In this document: positions 1-7,714 of the stretch, piece by piece
Layout of the letters: the number at the start of each line of letters is the position of its first letter
Position numbering within the stretch: position 1 is the first letter of the stretch
Origin: Mayfieldus profundus
Lineage (GTDB): Bacteria; Actinomycetota; Thermoleophilia; Solirubrobacterales; 70-9
Direction of reading: 5' to 3'
Assembly: GCA_038040325.1 (NCBI GenBank)
Contig: JBBPIM010000014.1
Span: 1 to 46,066 of the forward strand
DNA length: 46,066 nt
The notes under the pieces: model-generated
Database searches by the model: none
Told to the model about the DNA's origin: nothing
What the model saw: the letters and a program-made list of their open reading frames with translations, nothing else
Translations under genes and position numbers: made by a program

Positions 1-558
1 GAGGCCGAGCTCATCCGCCCGCTCGGCGAGGGCATCGATCACGACCTGGATGTGCTCGTTCATCTCCACGCCCAGCTCCCCGGCGCCACGCTGGAGTTGT
101 TCGCGGGGCACAGCGGCGGCGAACGAGGGCTGCTTCATCTTCTTGCGCACCGACTTCGGCTTCATGCCCTCGAGCCCGGTCGGGCGCACCAGCGCGCAGG
201 CGGTCACAAAGCCCGACATCTCGTCGACGGCGTAGAGCGTCTTCGCCATCCGTGTCTCTCGCGGGACCTCCAGGAAGTCGGCGTGGCCGGCGACCGCGTC
301 GATGATCTCCTGCGGATAGCCGCGCTCCTCCAGCTCCTTCAGCGCATAGCGGGGATGCCCCGTGTCCAGGTCCGGGTAGCGCTCGTAGTCGAGGTCGTGG
401 ACGAGGCCGGTCACCGCGTAGGCGTCCTCGTCCTCGCCGAAGCGTCGCGCGTAGGCCCGCATCGCCGCCTCCACCGCGAGGGCGTGCTTGCGAAGCGAGT
501 CGGACTCGGTCCACTCGCAGAACAGGTCCCAGGCGTCGTCGCGGGAGATCTCGGCCAT
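1..558 (-). CDS. HD-domain phosphohydrolase-like protein, 3' end outside window
   Basis: The reading frame starts with ATG at 558 and is still open at base 1, giving 186 residues without a stop, so the C-terminus lies outside the window. The metal-binding pattern of the HD superfamily is visible: H25, the H54-D55 pair in VHDLDYE, H92 in GHAD, and D112 in AVDEMSG. HD proteins with this spacing are metal-dependent phosphohydrolases, and several relatives are annotated only as hydrolases. The substrate cannot be read from the sequence. No signal peptide or membrane segment is seen, so it is probably cytosolic. The gene is divergent from murA. A TAGGGT hexamer on the minus strand (574-569) ends 10 nt before the ATG, and no Shine-Dalgarno sequence is evident, which suggests a leaderless or nearly leaderless mRNA. 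Confidence 0.85.
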   Translation of the reverse strand, partial: MAEISRDDAWDLFCEWTESDSLRKHALAVEAAMRAYARRFGEDEDAYAVTGLVHDLDYERYPDLDTGHPRYALKELEERGYPQEIIDAVAGHADFLEVPRETRMAKTLYAVDEMSGFVTACALVRPTGLEGMKPKSVRKKMKQPSFAAAVPREQLQRGAGELGVEMNEHIQVVIDALAERADELGL

Positions 559-567
559 TCCCGGTGT

Positions 568-574
568 TACCCTA
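568..574. promoter_or_regulatory. Shared divergent -10 element (TACCCTA / TAGGGTA)
   Basis: The seven bases TACCCTA contain TACCCT on the plus strand (568-573, toward murA) and TAGGGT on the minus strand (574-569, toward the HD gene). Both fit the TANNNT form seen before other genes here. The minus-strand copy lies 10 nt from its ATG. The plus-strand copy would give murA a leader of about 65-70 nt. No convincing -35 box was found for either direction. Confidence 0.4.
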
Positions 575-646
575 GTCGCGCCCTCGGCCGACGGGCAGCG
601 CCGATCGGCGCCCTGCCTTCAATTCGGTGATTTGCAGGCATTTTCA

Positions 647-1960
647 ATGGAAAAGTTCGTAATACACGGCGGCATCCCGCTCTCGGGAGAGATCACCGCG
701 TCCGGCAACAAGAACGCCGCGCTGCCGATCCTCGCCGCCTGCCTGCTCACCGAGGAGCCGGTGACGATCCACAACGTGCCGCGCATCCGCGACACCGAGG
801 CCCAGCTGACGCTGCTGGAGCGGGTCGGGGTGGAGGTCGAGTGGACCGCCGACCACAGCGTCAGGCTCTGCGCCGCTTCGATCTCCGACCCCGGGGTGGA
901 CGAGGAGATAACGAGCCAGATCCGCGCCTCGTTCCTGCTTGCAGGCCCGCTGCTGGCGCGCTTCGGCGAGGCGAAGATGCCGCCGCCGGGCGGCGACTTC
1001 ATCGGTCGTCGGCGGCTCGATGCGCACCTCGACGCCTTTCGTGAGCTGGGGGCCCGGGTGGAGGGCGACCGCTGGATCGAGTTGAGCGCGCCCCGCGACG
1101 GCCTAAAGGCCTGCGGCATCTTCATGGACGAGCCCTCGGTGATGGGGACGGAGAACGCGTTGATGGCCGCCGCACTGACAACGGGGCCGACCACCATCTC
1201 CAACGCGGCCTGTGAGCCGCACGTTCAGGACCTCGCGCGCCTGCTCAGCAAGATGGGCGCGACGGTGGACGGGATCGGCTCCAACGTGATGACGGTGCAC
1301 GGCCGCAAGGAGCTCGGCGGCGCCGAGCACACGGTCGCCCCCGACCACATCGAGGTGGCGAGCTTCATGGTGCTGGCAGCGGCGACCGGCGGCGAGCTGC
1401 GGATCCGCGAGGCCGCGCCCGACGACCTGGTCACGGTGCGCCGCCAGTTCCGCCGCCTCGGGCTGCAGACGATGATCGAGGGCAACGACGTGCTGGTGCC
1501 GCCGGAGCAGAACCTGCGCGTGCAGGACGACCTCGGCGACGCGATCCCCAAGATCGAGGACGGCCCCTGGCCCGCCTTCCCGGCCGACCTCACCTCGATC
1601 GCCCTCGCCCTCGCGACCCAGGCCGAGGGCACCGTGCTGATCTTCGAGAAGATGTTCGAGAACCGGCTGTTCTTCGTGGACAAGCTTGTCGCGATGGGCG
1701 CTCGGATCACGCTCTGCGATCCCCACAGGGCGATCGTCAGCGGTCCGAGCCGTCTTCACGGCGAGCGGGTCGAGAGCCCCGACATCCGCGCCGGGATGGC
1801 GATGCTCATCGCTGCACTGGCCGCAGAGGGCACCTCGGAGATCGGCAACATCCGCCAGATCGACCGCGGCTACGAGCGGATCGACGAGCGGTTGCGCGGG
1901 CTCGGCGCCCACATCGAGCGGGTGTCCAGCGAGCGCGAATCGGCCGGCGTCGAGGCCTAG
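647..1960 (+). CDS. murA: UDP-N-acetylglucosamine 1-carboxyvinyltransferase (MurA), Cys-to-Asp active site
   Basis: MurA transfers enolpyruvate from PEP to UDP-GlcNAc, the first committed step of peptidoglycan synthesis, in the cytosol. The 437-residue protein begins MEKFVIHGG, matching the family N-terminus, so the ATG at 647 is chosen over upstream in-frame codons. The catalytic Lys of the GNKNAA motif is K22. The mobile-loop motif reads PPGGDFIGRR, with Asp at residue 117 (codon 995-997) where E. coli MurA has Cys115. Asp at this place occurs in Mycobacterium tuberculosis and Chlamydia MurA and is known to make the enzyme insensitive to fosfomycin while leaving it active. hisZ follows 57 nt downstream. 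Being the first gene after the divergent promoter, murA may be transcribed together with the his genes. Confidence 0.95.
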   Translation: MEKFVIHGGIPLSGEITASGNKNAALPILAACLLTEEPVTIHNVPRIRDTEAQLTLLERVGVEVEWTADHSVRLCAASISDPGVDEEITSQIRASFLLAGPLLARFGEAKMPPPGGDFIGRRRLDAHLDAFRELGARVEGDRWIELSAPRDGLKACGIFMDEPSVMGTENALMAAALTTGPTTISNAACEPHVQDLARLLSKMGATVDGIGSNVMTVHGRKELGGAEHTVAPDHIEVASFMVLAAATGGELRIREAAPDDLVTVRRQFRRLGLQTMIEGNDVLVPPEQNLRVQDDLGDAIPKIEDGPWPAFPADLTSIALALATQAEGTVLIFEKMFENRLFFVDKLVAMGARITLCDPHRAIVSGPSRLHGERVESPDIRAGMAMLIAALAAEGTSEIGNIRQIDRGYERIDERLRGLGAHIERVSSERESAGVEA

Positions 1961-2004
1961 GCGGCCCTGCAACGCGGCTCGGCAGGGGCCGGGCAGGGCG
2001 CGGC

Positions 2005-2012
2005 TAAGGTGG
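2005..2012 (+). promoter_or_regulatory. TAAGGTGG before hisZ: -10-like hexamer or ribosome-binding site
   Basis: TAAGGT (2005-2010) ends 7 nt before the GTG at 2018, the geometry of the leaderless promoters elsewhere in this window. The overlapping AAGGTGG (2006-2012) is also a fair Shine-Dalgarno match with 5 nt spacing to the same GTG. Either reading supports 2018, not 2009, as the hisZ start. Confidence 0.4.
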
Positions 2013-2017
2013 CCGGC

Positions 2018-3007
2018 GTGATTCACCCGATCCCGCCCGGCACCAGGGACGTGCTTCCCGACGAGATGCGCGAGCTGCGCAGGCTCAACCTCGCGCTCGT
2101 CGAGGCGTTCGAGCGCTTCGGCTACGGCGAGGTCTCGACGCCGACGATCGAGTACGACGAGGTGCTCAGCCGCGGTGACGGGCGAACCGCGGGCTCGGCC
2201 TACCGCTTCTTCGACGAGCAGGGTGCGCTGCTGGCCCTGCGCTCCGATATGACGATCCCGATCGCGCGCCTCGTCGCCAGCCGCTACGCCGACGCGGAGC
2301 GCCCGATCAGGCTCTGCTACGTCGCCAACGCCTACCGGGCGGTGCGGCCGCAGCGGGGCCAGATGCGCGAGTTCGCGCAGGCGGGGGTGGAGCTGATCGG
2401 CGCCGAGGCGCCGCAGGGCACCGCCGAGGTGATCGAGGTCCTCGAGGCGGCGCTTGACGCGGTCGGGCTTACTCGCGCGGTGATCGGCCTCGGCGACGCC
2501 GACCTCTACCGCCAGCTGCTGGCAGAGATGGGGATCGAGGGGGAAGCCCGCGACTCGCTGCTCGGGCGGCTGGCGATGCACGACCTGGTCGGGCTGGAGA
2601 CCGAGCTCTCCGACCTGGAGGGGATCAGCGATGCCCAGTGCGAGACCCTGGTCGCGCTCTCCCAGCTGCGCGGCGGCAGCGAGGTGCTCGACCAGGCCAG
2701 GGCGCTGGGGGGCGAGGCCGTCGAGCGCGCCACCGGACGGATCCAGGAGACCTACGAGGCGCTGCAGGGCCGCGGTGCCGCGGAGCGGGTCCAGGTCGAC
2801 CTCGGCCTGCTGCGCGACCTCGGCTACTACAGCGGTGCGATCCTCGAGGTCTACGACCCGGCGCTCGGCCACGTGCTCGGCGGCGGCGGCCGCTACGACG
2901 GGCTGCTGGCGCGTTTCGGGGTGGACATGCCCGCGGCGGGGTTCTCGCTGTACATGGAGCGCGTCCACGTGGCGCAGGCCGAAGAGGAGAGGCAGGAGAA
3001 GCCGTGA
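2018..3007 (+). CDS. hisZ: ATP phosphoribosyltransferase regulatory subunit HisZ
   Basis: HisZ is a histidyl-tRNA-synthetase-like protein without tRNA charging activity. It joins short HisG to form the first enzyme of histidine synthesis and confers feedback control. The 329-residue product has the class II HisRS-like core (PIPPGTRDVLP at the N-terminus, REFAQAGVELIG in the middle, GGGGRYDGLLARFG near the end). It stops where HisRS would continue into its anticodon-binding domain, since HisS is usually over 400 residues. The start is taken as GTG 2018; an in-frame GTG at 2009 would overlap the AAGGTGG ribosome-binding-like sequence. The gene overlaps hisG by 4 nt (GTGA), and the short HisG next door supports HisZ over HisS. 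Confidence 0.9.
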   Translation: MIHPIPPGTRDVLPDEMRELRRLNLALVEAFERFGYGEVSTPTIEYDEVLSRGDGRTAGSAYRFFDEQGALLALRSDMTIPIARLVASRYADAERPIRLCYVANAYRAVRPQRGQMREFAQAGVELIGAEAPQGTAEVIEVLEAALDAVGLTRAVIGLGDADLYRQLLAEMGIEGEARDSLLGRLAMHDLVGLETELSDLEGISDAQCETLVALSQLRGGSEVLDQARALGGEAVERATGRIQETYEALQGRGAAERVQVDLGLLRDLGYYSGAILEVYDPALGHVLGGGGRYDGLLARFGVDMPAAGFSLYMERVHVAQAEEERQEKP

Positions 3008-3687
3008 GCACCACCAGCGTCTCCGGCGCCACCAGGGCCCGCCCCGACGGGCCGCTGAAGCTGGCCGTTCCGCGCGGGGCCCTGTTCGAGGGAACCCTCG
3101 AGGCGCTCGACCGTGCCGGCGTCGACACCGCCGAGCTGCGCGGCGACTCCCGCTCGCTGGTATTCGACGGCGGCGGGCTGACGCTGGTGACGATGCGGCC
3201 CTCCGACGTCCCGACCTACGTCGAGGCCGGCGCCGCCGATGTCGGCATCACCGGCAAGGACGTGCTTCTTGAGCAGGCCGACCGCGTCGTCTACGAGCTG
3301 CTCGATCTCGGCTATGGGGAGTGCCGGATGGTGCTGGCGGGTCGTCGCGGCGATGAGAGCCTCGGCGAGGCGGAGCGGCGCCTGGGCGCGATGCGGATCG
3401 CGACCAAGTACCCGCAGGTCGCCGAGCGCTACTTCGAGGAGGCGGGGCGCCAGGCGGAGGTGATCGACGTCAAGGGCTCGGTAGAGCTGGCCCCGCTGGT
3501 CGGGCTCGCGGACGGGATCGTCGACCTGGTCGCCACCGGCCGCACCCTGGAGGAGAACGACCTCGAGGTGCGCGAGGAGATCGCTCGCTGCACGGCCCGC
3601 TTCGTGGCCAACCGCGTCGCCCACAAGCTGCGCTCGGCCGAGGTGGACGAGCTGACGGCGCGCCTGAGAGAGGCCACCTCGCGATGA
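3004..3687 (+). CDS. hisG: ATP phosphoribosyltransferase catalytic subunit, short form
   Basis: HisG condenses ATP with PRPP to phosphoribosyl-ATP, the first step of histidine synthesis. The protein has 227 residues from GTG 3004, typical of the short HisG-S form that lacks the C-terminal ACT-like regulatory domain and requires HisZ. Visible family motifs are LAVPRGALFEGT near residue 20, DVGITGKDVL, and the PRPP-binding loop around VATGRTLEEN. The start codon overlaps the hisZ stop (GTGA) and the stop overlaps hisD (ATGA), so hisZ-hisG-hisD are probably translationally coupled. Confidence 0.95.
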   Translation: MSTTSVSGATRARPDGPLKLAVPRGALFEGTLEALDRAGVDTAELRGDSRSLVFDGGGLTLVTMRPSDVPTYVEAGAADVGITGKDVLLEQADRVVYELLDLGYGECRMVLAGRRGDESLGEAERRLGAMRIATKYPQVAERYFEEAGRQAEVIDVKGSVELAPLVGLADGIVDLVATGRTLEENDLEVREEIARCTARFVANRVAHKLRSAEVDELTARLREATSR

Positions 3688-4943
3688 GACAGCGCAGCTT
3701 CGAGTGGTCGGAGGCAGACGCGGTTGCGGCCGCGATTCGCGACTGGGCGGCCGAGGCGGCCGCCGAGGTCGACGTGGCGCCGATCGCCGCCGAGGTGCTG
3801 GAGGGGGGCGACGCTGCCGTGCTGCGGCTCGGCGAGCGCTTCGACGGGGTGGCGCCGGCGCAGCTGCGCGTGCCGGCTGAGGAACTCGCCACGGCACTCG
3901 ACTCCCTCGACCCCGACGTGCGCGAGGCGCTCGGCGTGGCCGCGGCCAACATCCGCTCCGTCGCGGAGGCCCAGCTCGACGACGCGCCGCGCAAGGTCGA
4001 ACTGCCCCAGGGCCATGCCGTCGTGCTGCAGGACGTGCCGGTCCGCTCCGCCGGCATCTACGCGCCCGGCGGGCGCGCCGCCTATCCCTCCAGCGTGCTG
4101 ATGTGCTGCATCCCCGCCAGGGCCGCGGGGGTGAAGCGGCTCGCTGTCGCCTCCCCACCCGGGCCCGACGGGCTGGTCAACCGGGCCGTGCTCGCCGCCT
4201 GCGCGCTGTGCGGCGCCGACGAGGTCTACGCGATGGGCGGCGCTCAGGCGGTGGTCGCTCTGGCCTGCGGCACCGAGAGCGTGGCGCCCGTGGACGTCGT
4301 CGCCGGTCCCGGCAACGCCTGGGTTCAGGAGGCGAAGCGGTGGGCGTTCGGACGGGTCGGGATCGACTCGCTGGCAGGGCCGACGGAGCTGATGCTGGTG
4401 GCCGGCCACGACACCGAGCTGCAGTGGGCGGCGCTGGACCTCTGCGCGCAGGCCGAGCACGGGGCCGACAGCCCGCTGGTCGCGATCGCGGTCGAGGAAG
4501 CGGTGCTGGACGGCCTCGCCGAGGCAACCGAGGCAGCGGCCGCAGGCCGTCCCAGCGTCACCGACGCACGCCTGGCGCTGGTCCACGTCCCTGACCTGGC
4601 CGACGCCGTGGACCTCGCCAACGCCTTCGCCCCCGAGCACCTGCAGCTGATGAGCGAGGACGCCTACGCGCTGGCCGGGCAGGTGCGCACGGCGGGATGC
4701 GTCTTCGTCGGGCGTTCCGCCGCCACGGCCTTCGGCGACTACGCCGCCGGGTCCAACCACGTGCTGCCGACCGGGGGCACGGGACGGTTCTCCGGGCCGC
4801 TGGGCCCGGGCGTGTTCCGTCGCCGGATCGCGAATGTAAGCTTGCCCGGGCCCGCCGCCTCCGCGCTCGCGCCGCACGTCGACGCGCTCGCGCGGGCCGA
4901 GGGCTTCCCCGTCCACGGCGAGTCCGCGCGGGCCCGGGAGTGA
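3684..4943 (+). CDS. hisD: Histidinol dehydrogenase
   Basis: HisD oxidises L-histidinol to L-histidine in two NAD+-dependent steps using a bound zinc. The product is 419 residues, close to the family norm of about 430. Recognisable blocks are the glycine-rich stretch YAPGGRAAYPSSVLM, the segment DSLAGPTELM, the catalytic Glu-His pair in FAPEHLQL, and the C-terminal GSNHVLPTGG motif. The ATG overlaps the hisG stop (ATGA). The usual next gene, hisC (histidinol-phosphate aminotransferase), is absent; hisB follows directly with a 4-9 nt junction. Confidence 0.96.
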   Translation: MRQRSFEWSEADAVAAAIRDWAAEAAAEVDVAPIAAEVLEGGDAAVLRLGERFDGVAPAQLRVPAEELATALDSLDPDVREALGVAAANIRSVAEAQLDDAPRKVELPQGHAVVLQDVPVRSAGIYAPGGRAAYPSSVLMCCIPARAAGVKRLAVASPPGPDGLVNRAVLAACALCGADEVYAMGGAQAVVALACGTESVAPVDVVAGPGNAWVQEAKRWAFGRVGIDSLAGPTELMLVAGHDTELQWAALDLCAQAEHGADSPLVAIAVEEAVLDGLAEATEAAAAGRPSVTDARLALVHVPDLADAVDLANAFAPEHLQLMSEDAYALAGQVRTAGCVFVGRSAATAFGDYAAGSNHVLPTGGTGRFSGPLGPGVFRRRIANVSLPGPAASALAPHVDALARAEGFPVHGESARARE

Positions 4944-4948
4944 ACGCG

Positions 4949-5539
4949 ATGAGCAGGACTGCCAGCAAGCAGCGCAAGACCAAGGAAACCGAGATCAGCC
5001 TGGAGCTGTCGCTCGACGACGGCGAGTCGTCGATCGCGACCGGCGTCGGGTTTCTCGACCACATGCTCGACCTCGTGGCGCGCCACGGGCGGCTCGGGCT
5101 GAGGATCGAGGCGAGCGGCGACCTCGAGACCGGCGCGCATCACACCACCGAGGACGTGGGGATAGTTCTGGGCCAGGCGCTCGACGAGGCACTGGGAGAC
5201 CGCGCCGGTATCCGCCGCTACGGATCGGCGCTGGTCCCGATGGACGAGTCGCTGGGCGAGTGCGCGATCGACATCTCGGGCCGGCCCTACTGCGCGTTCG
5301 ACGCCGACCTGCCCGCCACCACGATCGCCGGCTTCGACACCGAGCTGGCCGAGGAGTTCTTCCGCGCCGTGGCCAACAGCGCCAAGCTCACGCTGCACGT
5401 GTGGGTCCGGTCGGGCACCAACGCGCACCACATGATCGAGGCCGCGTTCAAGGCCTTCGCGCGGGCGCTGCGCGAGGCGGTCGAGATCGATCCGAGCGAG
5501 GGCGGGGTGCCCTCGACCAAGGGCACCCTGACCCAGTAG
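4949..5539 (+). CDS. hisB: Imidazoleglycerol-phosphate dehydratase
   Basis: HisB dehydrates imidazoleglycerol phosphate to imidazoleacetol phosphate in a manganese-dependent reaction. The 196-residue protein is the monofunctional dehydratase without the phosphatase domain of enterobacterial HisB. The metal-binding histidine motifs are present: GFLDHML, HHTTEDVG, and NAHHMIEAAFKAF. The ATG at 4949 is chosen because GGGAG (4936-4940) sits 8 nt upstream. A GTG at 4940 overlapping the hisD stop would add three residues. It is the last gene of this his run; 18 nt later a minus-strand gene ends head-on. Confidence 0.95.
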   Translation: MSRTASKQRKTKETEISLELSLDDGESSIATGVGFLDHMLDLVARHGRLGLRIEASGDLETGAHHTTEDVGIVLGQALDEALGDRAGIRRYGSALVPMDESLGECAIDISGRPYCAFDADLPATTIAGFDTELAEEFFRAVANSAKLTLHVWVRSGTNAHHMIEAAFKAFARALREAVEIDPSEGGVPSTKGTLTQ

Positions 5540-5557
5540 TCGCGACTCGCCCCTGGT

Positions 5558-6301
5558 CTAGATGCTCCGTTCCGTCTCGCAGTCGGCGGTGTCGTTGCCG
5601 CCGGCGCCGACGCAGGTGTCGTTGCCGCCGCCGCCGATCAGCTTGTCCTTGCCGCCCTGTCCGTAGAGCCTGTCCTTGCCGCCGCCGCCCCTGACCTTGT
5701 CGTTGCCGCCCTTGGCGCAGACTCGGTCGTTGCCGCCGCCGGCGTTGATCACATCCCTCTTCGAGGTGCCCACGATCACATCGGCCTTGCCGGTGCCCTG
5801 CACGACGCTGGCCGTCGCGTTGCCGCGCGCCGGGCTGCGGGCGACGATCGTCGCCGCCTTGCCCTTGCACGTGGCGGTGATCGGCGGCGCTGAGGTCGTG
5901 GTGGCGCTCCAGGCCAGGCTTCCGGTGTCGCAGCCGGCCTGATTGATCCTGAAGGTGCCCGATGCGCTCTGCTTCCCCGTGAAGGACCCGGCGAAGTAAA
6001 GCGGCGGGGTGGAGTCGTTGAAGGCGTGATTGGTGATCGGCAGCGGCGTGACGTAATTGGCGTTCGCGTTGAAGAACGTGCAGCCGTTACCCGGGATCGG
6101 GCCGGGAGCGCTGAGGCTGCTGATTCCGTTCCCGTCGGCTGTAGTGGTGAAGGACAGCGAGCCGGCGCCGGCGATCGTGCCGTTGTAGGCAGCGCCGGAG
6201 ATGTGGCTCGCCCCGGCAGACGCGACGGCCCAGAGGCCGGCGGCCGCGACCCCAAGCACGGCGGCGATCCGAACAGCGGACTTGGTGTGATTCCGAATCA
6301 T
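5558..6301 (-). CDS. Secreted RTX-like calcium-binding repeat protein
   Basis: The 247-residue product begins with a basic start and a hydrophobic stretch (residues about 9-30, ending around ASAGASH), a clear export signal. The middle domain (about 35-165) is unrecognised and contains paired Cys. The C-terminal 80 residues form about seven nonapeptide-like repeats of GGNDxV / GGKDxL type, related to the calcium-binding parallel beta-roll of RTX proteins. Several repeats carry Lys before the Asp, as in GGKDRL, which is not the canonical form. The ATG at 6301 is preferred over the TTG at 6310 because AAAGGA lies 9 nt upstream of it. The gene runs against hisB and is divergent from the 60-residue gene. 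Function unknown; a wall-associated or secreted structural protein is likely. Confidence 0.85.
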   Translation of the reverse strand: MIRNHTKSAVRIAAVLGVAAAGLWAVASAGASHISGAAYNGTIAGAGSLSFTTTADGNGISSLSAPGPIPGNGCTFFNANANYVTPLPITNHAFNDSTPPLYFAGSFTGKQSASGTFRINQAGCDTGSLAWSATTTSAPPITATCKGKAATIVARSPARGNATASVVQGTGKADVIVGTSKRDVINAGGGNDRVCAKGGNDKVRGGGGKDRLYGQGGKDKLIGGGGNDTCVGAGGNDTADCETERSI

Positions 6302-6443
6302 CAGGAGCAATCCTTTCTACGAGCCACCGCGGGCTAGCCTACGCCGCGCGAGATCGTCGGTCAAGTGGCGAGCCTACAAACCCGGCGTTCATACTGCGCC
6401 GATGACTCACATCGCGATCGAGGGGACCTCAGCGACTGATGAG

Positions 6444-6449
6444 TACCAT
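6444..6449 (+). promoter_or_regulatory. -10 hexamer TACCAT, leaderless start of the nucleotidyltransferase module
   Basis: TACCAT ends 7 nt upstream of the ATG at 6457, matching the TANNNT spacing at other unit starts. An in-frame ATG at 6439 lies upstream of the hexamer and would not be transcribed from it. Confidence 0.5.
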
Positions 6450-6456
6450 TTGGCAC

Positions 6457-6639
6457 ATGCCGAACCTGCGCGACCCTGCTGGGCGCAATGCGCCGAACGG
6501 TGAGCCGGCCGTCGTCCTCGATCGCCTCCGCGCCGAGGATCACCGGCGCGCGCTCGAGATGAGCGTCGATGACGTCCTCGAGCGCATCCGCAGCCTGGCG
6601 GAGTTCGCGAGCTGGATCGGCATGCCGGCCAGGCGATGA
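6457..6639 (+). CDS. Small hypothetical protein coupled to nucleotidyltransferase
   Basis: A 60-residue frame starting MPNLRDPAGR, with a charged helical C-terminal half (residues about 20-52). No family is recognised. It ends in an ATGA overlap with the nucleotidyltransferase gene, so the two are translationally coupled. A small protein just upstream of an NTase-fold gene recalls antitoxin-toxin pairs of the nucleotidyltransferase type, but no antitoxin motif is visible, so this is only contextual. The start is set at 6457 because of the -10-like TACCAT at 6444-6449; ATG 6439 would add six residues. Confidence 0.6.
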   Translation: MPNLRDPAGRNAPNGEPAVVLDRLRAEDHRRALEMSVDDVLERIRSLAEFASWIGMPARR

Positions 6640-7088
6640 GCTTCGACCCTCGTGCGCTGGTGGCCGCGGTGGCGGCCAGCGGCGCGCGCTACGCGATCAT
6701 CGGCGGAGTGGCGGTGGGTCTGCACGGCAACCCACGCACGACCTTCGACGTCGATGTGATCATTCCCGACGAGCTCGAAGACCGGCGTCTCATCGTCGAT
6801 TCGCTCTCCGACCAACTCGACGACCCGGCCGTCGCCCGGCGCTGGATCGAGGCCGGTGGCAACATGCGGCTCGAGACCTCGATGGGAGTGCTCGACGTGC
6901 TCGAGGAAGACATCGGCGAGCTGTCCTGGGACTCGGTGGAGAGTGATCTCGTATCGCGCGTCACCGAGGACGGAACGACGATCGCGGTCAGCGGGCTGAA
7001 GACGCTCGCGGCGTTGAAGCGACTCGCGGACCGTCCCGTCGACCGGGCCGACCTCGCGGCTCTCGAGGAGATACACGGAAAGCTATGA
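6636..7088 (+). CDS. Nucleotidyltransferase-fold protein (AbiEii/DUF6036-like)
   Basis: The 150-residue protein has the minimal nucleotidyltransferase signature: a Gly-Gly pair at residues 23-24 (YAIIGGVAVGLHG) followed by the metal-binding Asp pair D38 and D40 in TTFDVDVII. The rest is helical, with a C-terminal segment (residues about 120-135) rich in Lys and Arg. Family members act as stand-alone nucleotidyltransferases or as toxins that modify tRNA or other targets; which applies here cannot be seen. It overlaps the upstream 60-residue gene (ATGA) and the downstream hisH (ATGA), so it is inserted into the his operon in a translationally coupled way. No difference in base composition from the neighbours is evident. 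Confidence 0.8.
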   Translation: MSFDPRALVAAVAASGARYAIIGGVAVGLHGNPRTTFDVDVIIPDELEDRRLIVDSLSDQLDDPAVARRWIEAGGNMRLETSMGVLDVLEEDIGELSWDSVESDLVSRVTEDGTTIAVSGLKTLAALKRLADRPVDRADLAALEEIHGKL

Positions 7089-7714
7089 CCACGATCGCGA
7101 TCCTCGACTACGGGATGGGAAACCTGCGCTCCGTCGAGAAGGCGCTCGAGCACGTCGGCGCCACCGCGGAGATCACCAGCGACCCCGAGCGGGCGGAAAG
7201 GGCCGACGGGCTGATCCTGCCCGGCGTGGGTGCCTTCCCGAAGGCGATGCAGCGGGTGCGCGAGCTGGGGCTGGACGAGTTCGTATCCGAGCGGCTCTAC
7301 GTCGGGACCCCGGTGCTCGGCATCTGCCTCGGGCTGCAGTTGTTGTTCCAGTCGTCGACCGAGCTTGGCGGCGCCGAGGGCCTGCGCCTGATCCCCGGCG
7401 AGGTGCGTGAGCTCGACGCCGGCGCGCTCAAGGTGCCCCACATCGGCTGGTCGCCGGTGCGCTGGGAGCGCCAGTCGCGGCTCACCGAGGGGATCGCCGA
7501 CGAGACCCCGTTCTACTTCGTGCACTCGTTCACGCCGCAGCCGGCCGGCGAGCACCTGCTTGGAACAGCGGCCCACGGCGAGCGCTTCGGTTGCGCGGTG
7601 GAGAGCGGCTCGCTCTACGGCGTCCAGTTTCATCCCGAGAAGTCGAGCACCGCGGGCCTGCGCCTGCTCGCCAACTTCACCAGCGTCTGCGCCAGCGTCG
7701 CCACCGCAGCGTGA
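7085..7714 (+). CDS. hisH: Imidazole glycerol phosphate synthase, glutaminase subunit
   Basis: HisH hydrolyses glutamine and channels ammonia to HisF to make imidazoleglycerol phosphate and AICAR. The 209-residue class I glutamine amidotransferase shows the full catalytic triad: C81 in LGICLGLQ, and H183 with E185 in FHPEKS. The N-terminal LDYGMGNLRSVEKAL block is typical. The start overlaps the nucleotidyltransferase stop (ATGA), and its own stop overlaps hisA (GTGA). Its partner hisF is not adjacent but about 2.85 kb downstream, beyond hisA and two unrelated genes. Confidence 0.97.
   Translation: MTTIAILDYGMGNLRSVEKALEHVGATAEITSDPERAERADGLILPGVGAFPKAMQRVRELGLDEFVSERLYVGTPVLGICLGLQLLFQSSTELGGAEGLRLIPGEVRELDAGALKVPHIGWSPVRWERQSRLTEGIADETPFYFVHSFTPQPAGEHLLGTAAHGERFGCAVESGSLYGVQFHPEKSSTAGLRLLANFTSVCASVATAA

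Noticed and set aside
2009..2017. GTG at 2009 as the hisZ start
   Set aside because: It lies within the AAGGTGG/TAAGGT element itself; GTG 2018 has the right spacing from it and matches the family N-terminus.
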